Source: Locusta migratoria
Taxonomy: Eukaryota > Arthropoda > Insecta > Orthoptera > Acrididae
DNA: 64,000 nucleotides
Direction of reading: 5' to 3'
NCBI GenBank assembly: GCA_026315105.1
Contig: CM048744.1
Location: forward strand, 657,203,676 to 657,267,675
Part shown: piece after piece, positions 58,538 through 64,000 of the stretch
Layout: every line of letters begins with the position of its first letter
How positions within the stretch are numbered: the stretch's first letter is position 1
Made by a program: the position numbers and the translations under genes
Notes under the pieces: generated by a model
Told to the model about the DNA's origin: nothing
The model's input: only the letters and a program-made list of their open reading frames with translations
The model's database searches: none

Positions 58538-58709
58538 AAACTTCCTGTCAGATTAAAATCGTCTGCAGGAACAGGATTCAAACCTGCAACCCTTGCCTTT
58601 CGCGGGCAAGCGCTCTACTGTCTGAGCTATCGCGGCAGGCAATTTTAATCCGCCAGGAAGTTACATATTAGCGCACACTCCGTTGCAGAGTGAACTTTTC
58701 ATTCTGAAA
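58538..58709 (-). mobile_element. tRNA-headed repeat with flanking inverted repeat
   Basis: The tRNA-like part (58563-58640) on the minus strand has A box ATAGCTCAGACAGTAGAGC and B box GGTTTGAATCC, with an anticodon stem TTGCC/GGCAA like the copy at 4587. It is enclosed by inverted AACTTCCTGTCAGATTAAAA and its near complement at 58538-58561 and 58640-58662. The family end with CGGAGTGTGCGCTAATA follows. Confidence 0.6.
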
Positions 58710-59181
58710 ATTACACTTGACTGTGTTTCAAGAAGACTTTCTACTACGATGAAAATCCTTTGTAGGCCATTGTAATTTCTAATTTGCTCCAATAATTGGA
58801 AAATCAAATAAAACTGTTTATAATGGGTGGCGGTATTATCTCTTAAAGTCTAGCAAAAGAATCCAGCGACATAAACGGTTTATCGAAAACACCTTAATGC
58901 GCCAGTCTGAACGCAGGCCTATAAATTCACAGTTGTTTCACATAGGTAAATCCTTTATTAACGTATGAGTAAAACATATCAATACCTCATTTGTCCCTTA
59001 AGCAATCACGAACAAATAAGCAACTTCATTTTTATCGTAAATTACTGACAAAAAAGAGCAAGAAGCAAGTAACTGGAAGCATAACACAAAAAGTCAAATT
59101 ACGTTATGTCATTTATAGGGATATTGAATTTTTAAACACAGTTACACACAGCCCATAAGTAAAAGTAAATTATTCTAATAC
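58710..59181. other. Unassigned AT-rich region
   Basis: Nothing recognised. Confidence 0.35.
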
Positions 59182-59373
59182 TGTAGGGGATAGGGAGAAT
59201 ATAGACGTTATATGAAAAGTTAACGAGTGGTGAGTGAACTTTGACACAGAAGTTGAGCATGGAAGCGGTGCTGTGTTGTAACCAAGCGTGTGACTTAAAG
59301 TAGAGCGGGACAAGCACGTTTATGATTTCAGCAAATAAAGTGGAGGTGCTCGGCGAAACTTCTGGTGACGCAA
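59182..59373 (+). mobile_element. LTR fragment, upstream copy
   Basis: The segment begins TGTAGGGGATAGGGAGAATA and matches the start of the LTR at 60277 along about 190 bases, with scattered differences. Beyond about 59373 the two diverge. The direct repetition around an internal segment ending in a polypurine tract is the arrangement of an LTR retrotransposon, here with most of the interior missing. Confidence 0.65.
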
Positions 59374-60276
59374 GACTTTTTAAGGAGACAATTGATGTAG
59401 AACCTGTTGATAAAGGCAATGCAAGGAGTCGGAAACAGGACCAGTTAGCGGTTCCAAGGAGGAGACAAGGGGGCCCATACAATTTTCTTTAAATTATTTA
59501 AAATAAATTAATACGGTAGTGTTTATTATTTTTTCCCCTTTCTTCTTTCGTTTATTTATTTCAGCTTAGTACATACCATAAATGTTCTTTTGCAGGGAGC
59601 ATCATCTTGCGTGACGGAGTTTCACAGGGTATCAGTAACAGTAGGATTATTGTCCTTCTTAGTTGACGTGCCATTAAGAATCAAACCACTATCACTTCAA
59701 GTGCAATCACGGGAAATAATTTTCATTTACCTGCATCCGTGACTGGCTATATTACAATGAACATATCATATCCTCTTGTTTACTGGCCTGACACGACCCT
59801 ACAGATATCACCACAACAAAACTTAACCTTCCTTAACGAGTCACTCGATCCGGAAATCCTCAAAACTTTAGATCACTTCATCAGCACCCAGCAGCGCAGA
59901 ATTGATACCATTGCCATTATCCAACAAGTATTGCGAATTAAACAAGAAAGAAAGACGTAAATTATAATGTGTAGCACTAGTATTTTTGGTTTCTTTTTTC
60001 TGTTGATACTCCTTTGCGTCGGTTTTCTTTTCTGTGAGCGTAAGAAGAATGAGAGTAACAACGGCCCTGTCCATTAGATCCCAGTAGACTGGTTACGAAT
60101 TTCCACATAATACATAGGTAAATGAAATAAATTATTTAATCTCGCAAGAATGTATTTAATGATTTTGTTATTTTTTCTCTTCGATATTTTTGACTGTAAT
60201 AATATCTGTGTAGTGCTTACGAGGCGAGTGGTGTCTGTTTAAAATTCGGGACGAATTTTCCCCGAGGGTGGAGGAA
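59374..60276 (+). mobile_element. Internal remnant of the LTR element with polypurine tract
   Basis: Only about 900 bases separate the two LTR copies, so gag and most of pol are absent. A frame ending near 59492 (59322-59492) closes in basic residues (RKQDQLAVPRRRQGG). Two further in-phase frames are described separately. The interior ends in GAGGGTGGAGGAA, a polypurine tract directly before the TG of the downstream LTR. Confidence 0.6.
59739..60077 (+). pseudogene. Remnant of an envelope-like or membrane protein of the LTR element
   Basis: A 73-codon frame (59739-59960) ends in a stop and is followed in the same phase by 36 codons (59967-60077). The second part has a run of about 18 hydrophobic residues (GFFFLLILLCVGFLF) and a short charged tail, the look of a C-terminal membrane anchor. 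Its place just before the polypurine tract is where insect retroviruses of the gypsy group carry env. No surface-unit sequence or cleavage site is present, so this is a small broken remnant at most. A non-env coding relic is the alternative. Confidence 0.4.
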
Positions 60277-60753
60277 TGTCGGGGATAGGGAGAATACAGA
60301 CGTAATATGAAAAGTCTACGAGTGGTGAGCAAACTTTAACGCAAAAGTTGATTATGGAAGCGGTGACGTGTTGAAATCAGGCGTGTGACTTAAAGTAGAG
60401 CGGGACAAGCAAGTTTATGATTTCAGCAAATAAAGTGGAGCTGCTCGGGGAAGCTTCTGGTGAGGCATGTAGGTCGGCGAGGGCGCCGTACTGCGTAACA
60501 GCCTGACAGCTGTGTTGCTTAAAGGTGGCTGCGACATACGTGATCGGATGTAGGAGACCGCTTACGTGTAGCAAAGATCAGATACGCCACATCCGTGAAA
60601 CACAGGCTGACGGGGGTCAACCTTGTCATACAAATACAGGCGAAAAAGACACGCTTGGGAGAGAGTCAGCCATGGCAGAGAGGGAGGCAGCCACGGATGG
60701 GCAGTCACCTGCCGCCCGGACTGTGCTTCTCGTCGACAACAATTGCTATTATT

Positions 60754-61003
60754 TGCAAACGTAGGCTTCCGCGGTTGCTGTCACTATCAATAAAAATTTT
60801 TCTGGGTTTGAGACCGCGTCGTCATTTTATAAACTATACCGACGTTTCGGCCACTGTTGCAGGCGGCCTTCATCAGGGTCTGTCTGTCTGTCTGACTTAG
60901 ACAGACCCTGATGAAGGCCGCCTGCAACAGTGGCCGAAACGTCGGTATAGTTTATAAAATGACGACGCGGTCTCATACCCAGAAGAATTTTATTGATAGT
61001 GAT
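60754..61003. mobile_element. Foldback insertion, arms of about 105 bp, Penelope-LTR-like
   Basis: Positions 60781-60885 and 60899-61002 are nearly perfect inverted copies separated by 13 bases. Each contains GATGAAGGCCGCCTGCAACA and GGCCGAAACGTCGG in one orientation. The direct repeat AATTGCTATTATT at 60741-60753 and 61004-61016 is a 13-bp target-site duplication, so the structure arrived as one insertion. Its sequence is of the type found in Penelope-like terminal repeats (compare 52224-52327), but no coding sequence remains. Confidence 0.75.
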
Positions 61004-61035
61004 AATTGCTATTATTGTTGTCGCAAAACTGAGTC

Positions 61036-61234
61036 GCCGCGGTGGAGTAGCCGAGCGGTCTAAAGCGTCTCGCTGCGGAGCGCGCGGTTGCTTGCCGTGG
61101 AGGTTCGAGCCCTCCCTGGGGCATAGGTGTGTGTGTGCCTGTTCGTAGGTTAGTTTACCTAGGTTTAAGTAGTTTGTAAGCTACGGACTGATGACCACGC
61201 AGTTTGGTCCAAAAGATTTACAAACATTTTTTTG
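61036..61234 (+). mobile_element. SINE family B with exact 11-bp duplication
   Basis: A complete copy: A box TAGCCGAGCGG, B box GAGGTTCGAGCCC, tail ending ACAAACATTTTTTTG. It is flanked by AAAACTGAGTC at 61025-61035 and 61235-61245, inside the LTR. Confidence 0.93.
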
Positions 61235-61338
61235 AAAACTGAGTCTGTCGCAGGCTGGAAGCACTTCGAAAGTGCGCGGTCAGCAACTGATCATCATGGT
61301 ATCCCTGTTGAGAGATGCAGCCATTACAAATAGCGGTG

Positions 61339-61538
61339 CCGGCCGCGGTGACCGAGGGGACTGAGGCGCTCCAGTCACGGTCTGTACGGCTACTACGGTT
61401 GGGGGTTCGATTCCCCCCTCGGGCATGGATATTTGTGCCGTCCTTAGTTTTAGTTAGTTCATAAGTAGTTTGTAAGTTTAGGGACTGTTGACCCTGTAGT
61501 TAAGTCCCATAGACTATACAAACGTTTGAACATTTGAT
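61339..61538 (+). mobile_element. SINE family A with exact 10-bp duplication
   Basis: A complete copy with A box TGACCGAGGGG and B box GGTTCGATTCC, flanked by AATAGCGGTG at 61329-61338 and 61539-61548, also inside the LTR. Confidence 0.92.
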
Positions 61539-62090
61539 AATAGCGGTGACCCAACGGGCAGCGCAACCGGGCGTAAAACCAAGGCATGGCGCGGTAACAC
61601 TGCAGCCAGCTACTCACCCAGGGGCGTGGTGTGGACGAAAGGATACGGCCACACCTGAAGCGCTCCTGTGATCGTCTGGAGGGCGAAGCAGCAGCAGCGG
61701 GAGAAGGAGGACCTGGGTTCAACTCCCGGACAACGCTCAGAGTGGCATTGCCTTCGCGGCAGCGGCGGCGGCGACGCGACTCGGTGCGAGGACGATGCCT
61801 CGCCTTACACAACACAGAGGAGTAGCGGCCGGCGGAGAGCCGCACCAGCCGCGTCAGCTACTCCGAGGCTCGTGGCGTCAGCTGACATCACCTCAGCACG
61901 TGCAGCGTGCATGCACACTCTACTCGCCTCCAGCCGTTTGTAAGCTTCAATGTAAATAAACTGCTTTGTTATACTGGACTACTGTTTCATTGCCACCCCA
62001 TCTCCAGAGTTGAGTACTGAGCTCACAGCCCACATGGAACATGTAGCTATCCTGACGTAGACGAAGTCTGAGTGTAAAACATTCGTCATT

Positions 62091-62103
62091 TGGTGTCAAA
62101 ACC
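62091..62103 (+). other. Candidate primer-binding site of the LTR element
   Basis: TGGTGTCAAAACC lies two bases after the LTR end. A TGGTGTCA start is common at priming sites of insect gypsy-like elements. The tRNA is not identified. Confidence 0.4.
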
Positions 62104-62162
62104 ATCAAATAGTGCCCAGAAACATTACTATACTGAGATTCTTTCCCTCCCGCCCTTCCTCA

Positions 62163-62221
<59 letters not shown>

Positions 62222-62804
62222 ATGTCTGGCCTTCTGCGGGTCGGAGGTGGGGGGGGGGGGGGGGAGCGTGGGAGCGTAACCTCCCTCCCTCCCCTGAATG
62301 CGCCCTTGCTATGCGCAGCGCAGTGTTACTTGATTCTATACTACCGTCAGTCAGTATAAAAGCTGTTAGTTAATTTTAAACTGACCATACAACTGTACTA
62401 ATATGGAAATAATATTCATTGCATAGATACATACATGGAAGGCATAATGAAACTAAACTGAGATATATTACAAACTGCAGTGAACGACAAAGAACTGTTA
62501 TTTTAAACCAACTGATTAAGTTAAGAATCACCTATAAATCAGGTAGTTATTTATATGCCCAAGAACTAGATTGGCAGTACCGAACTGTGTTTTTCGTTGA
62601 GAAGTCACTGAATATCAAAATTTTGATTATAGGTTATTATACAAAATACTGTACTTTAGAAATAGTTTCTCCTGTTTAATAAATACCGTGATCACATAAT
62701 CGTAATGGTAAAGCCAATGTTTCTAGGAAATGTACATCTGGGCTAACACAATAAAGAAATATTGGTGAATCAGATAAGTAACAACACAGAAAATTAATTT
62801 TATA
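62104..62804. other. Unassigned region with CT and G microsatellites
   Basis: A CT run (62167-62218) and a G run (62250-62263) lie here. The 89-codon frame through them is made of the simple repeat and is not a gene. The rest is AT-rich and unrecognised. Confidence 0.4.
62167..62218. repeat. CT microsatellite
   Basis: About 26 CT units without interruption, a likely polymorphic locus. Confidence 0.95.
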
Positions 62805-63394
62805 GTTAAAATTAAAATTAAAAAGCCTTGTACTTAAACTGTGGCTTTTATTTCATGACTAGTTGTAGGCTAGATAGATCATATTCAGATGAATACCAAT
62901 GCTACGCAATATATATATATATATATGTTTAGCGGACATGTACAATGAACATAAATTCCAAAGGGCTCTGTACGCCGCCACAATTGCAAATTGATGTGTT
63001 CAAATTCTGGTAATCCTATGGAACCAAACTAGGTTGGTCATCAGTCCGTAGCTTACAAATTACTTAAACTAAGTTAAACTAACCTAAGGACAACCCACAC
63101 ACACATCAATACCCGAGGGACGATTCGAACCTCCGACGCTGGAGGCCTCGCATTCCGTAACGTGGCGCTCCAGACCGCTCGGCTACTCCCGCGCTGGACA
63201 ACAATTGTGTCATGAGTATAACATTTTATCTTTTATTGTTATTTTGTAATTTGTTTTCTGTAGTTGTATGTGTCCCTTGAACTTCATTGTTGCTTTACAG
63301 TGTATTCATCTCAAAACGATCTATACAGACAAACTAGTCATGAAATAAAACCAACAACTTAACTACCTGAACTGCTTTTAATTTGACTTTTAAC
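62805..63394. repeat. Foldback with about 92-bp arms, carrying a SINE
   Basis: Arm 62805-62896 and arm 63302-63394 are inverted relatives. Both contain TTTTATTTCATGACTAGTT in one orientation, then TAGATC and AGATGAATAC. Similarity is moderate, with several gaps. A TA run lies at 62910-62928. Without the SINE the unit would be about 390 bp. No coding sequence is present. Confidence 0.55.
62998..63196 (-). mobile_element. SINE family B, diverged
   Basis: The minus-strand copy has the head TAGCCGAGCGG, B box GAGGTTCGAATCG and the common tail (CTTACAAATTACTTAAACTAAG on the plus strand). ACAATTG occurs near both ends and may be the remains of a duplication. Confidence 0.8.
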
Positions 63395-64000
63395 TACAAT
63401 ATCAAGATCGCCGTCTTCCTCCATTAAGCTTTCTACAATTATTAACTTTAAAATATGATAAACGAGAAACTAAAGTTATTTCATAGACACATATGAAACG
63501 AATTTCTCTAACCTGACAATTTGCCTGTAATTTCTGATTCTGCGCATTGTGCAATTTCGTAACAGAAGTAGAATGGTCTACATAAGAATACAACGCAACA
63601 TTCACTGATAAAAATTGTGGAATATAAATATGAATTAATTTCTTCATTTAATACATTCACTCCACTGACACTGATGTTTCAAAACACTATTTTCTGACGA
63701 ATTTTTTATTGGTACTATTTCTAACACTCTCAGTTATATGACTTCAATTTTGACATACTTCATTAATGAATATTTTCTGTTGATCGTAAAAATGCTTTAA
63801 TTTTAGCGAAATGATCAAAGCTAGAATCATTTGAACTCTATAAATACTCAGGATCCCGTAATTGTGGTGTGGCATTTTCTTCTAGAAAAGAAAGTCAGAT
63901 TTCCTTATTGTTTCACTGCCATTCAAATGAAAAAAAATTTAAAAAAGTTTAATAAACTTCTTTACAGGATGAAAAATTATTTCAGAAGGTTACTAGTGTT
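63395..64000. other. Unassigned AT-rich region
   Basis: Nothing recognised up to the window edge. An 81-codon minus-strand frame (63402-63647) has no domain. Confidence 0.35.

Larger units (their letters stand above)
60277..62088 (+). mobile_element. LTR, downstream copy, enlarged by three insertions
   Basis: It begins TGTCGGGGATAGGG after the polypurine tract and ends in CA at 62087-62088. The sequence TTTGGTGTCAAAACC follows, where a primer-binding site would lie. Removing the foldback (60754-61003), SINE B and SINE A with their duplications leaves roughly 1.1 kb. AATAAA at about 61952 could be the polyadenylation signal. A primer-binding-like site downstream of this LTR implies it also was, or abutted, a 5' LTR. 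Confidence 0.6.

Noticed and set aside
62090..62359. 89-codon frame with a Ser-Leu run and a Gly run
   Set aside because: It is made of CT and G simple repeats.

Overview
This window reads as a repeat-dominated stretch of a large, AT-rich animal genome, most like a locust or grasshopper (Orthoptera). That assignment is an inference from repeat families remembered as abundant in acridids. They are tRNA-derived SINEs with a common 3' tail, CR1/Jockey-like LINEs ending in a short conserved tail at a terminal GTAGATGTAG-type sequence, an RTE-type LINE with an ATG microsatellite tail, Tc1-like elements and Penelope-like elements. No complete host gene, rRNA, functional tRNA gene, operon or CRISPR array is visible. 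Almost everything recognisable is transposon-derived, and almost every open frame longer than 100 codons is either a transposon fragment or antisense to one.

Layout. 1-10 kb: a possible LTR with primer-binding site (1146-1631), small LINE relics, a tRNA-headed repeat, four SINEs and a degenerate tandem repeat of about 175 bp (8570-9790). 10-20 kb: an internally deleted long-TIR DNA transposon (10939-11626), a CR1-like LINE (14803-16690) split by a SINE, and two other tRNA-headed repeats. 20-30 kb: the best preserved element, an RTE-type LINE on the minus strand (20340-23850) whose endonuclease is cut by a SINE; then a CR1-like LINE (24160-27020) and a deleted RTE copy (27755-28612). 30-45 kb: a CR1-like LINE with an SGNH-esterase-like ORF1 motif (32600-34505), and two Tc1-like copies in opposite orientation (35616-36796 and 43209-44532). 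45-56 kb: a tRNA-like unit inside 30-bp inverted repeats, a LINE RT fragment, a foldback, LINE fragments, and a four-layer nest at 52122-54529 (SINE within LINE tail within Penelope-like element within foldback DNA element). 56-64 kb: a GC-rich unassigned block, microsatellites, a rearranged LTR element (59182-62103) carrying three later insertions, and a terminal foldback with a SINE inside.

How the parts work together. There is no gene pathway here; the relation is of autonomous elements, non-autonomous riders and nesting order. At least nineteen SINE copies in two subfamilies (A and B) share a tail. Most family A copies have exact 10-14 bp target-site duplications, and many sit inside LINEs, LTRs, the Penelope-like element or foldbacks, so SINE activity came last. 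Element ends without a visible duplication are approximate, and no database search was possible.
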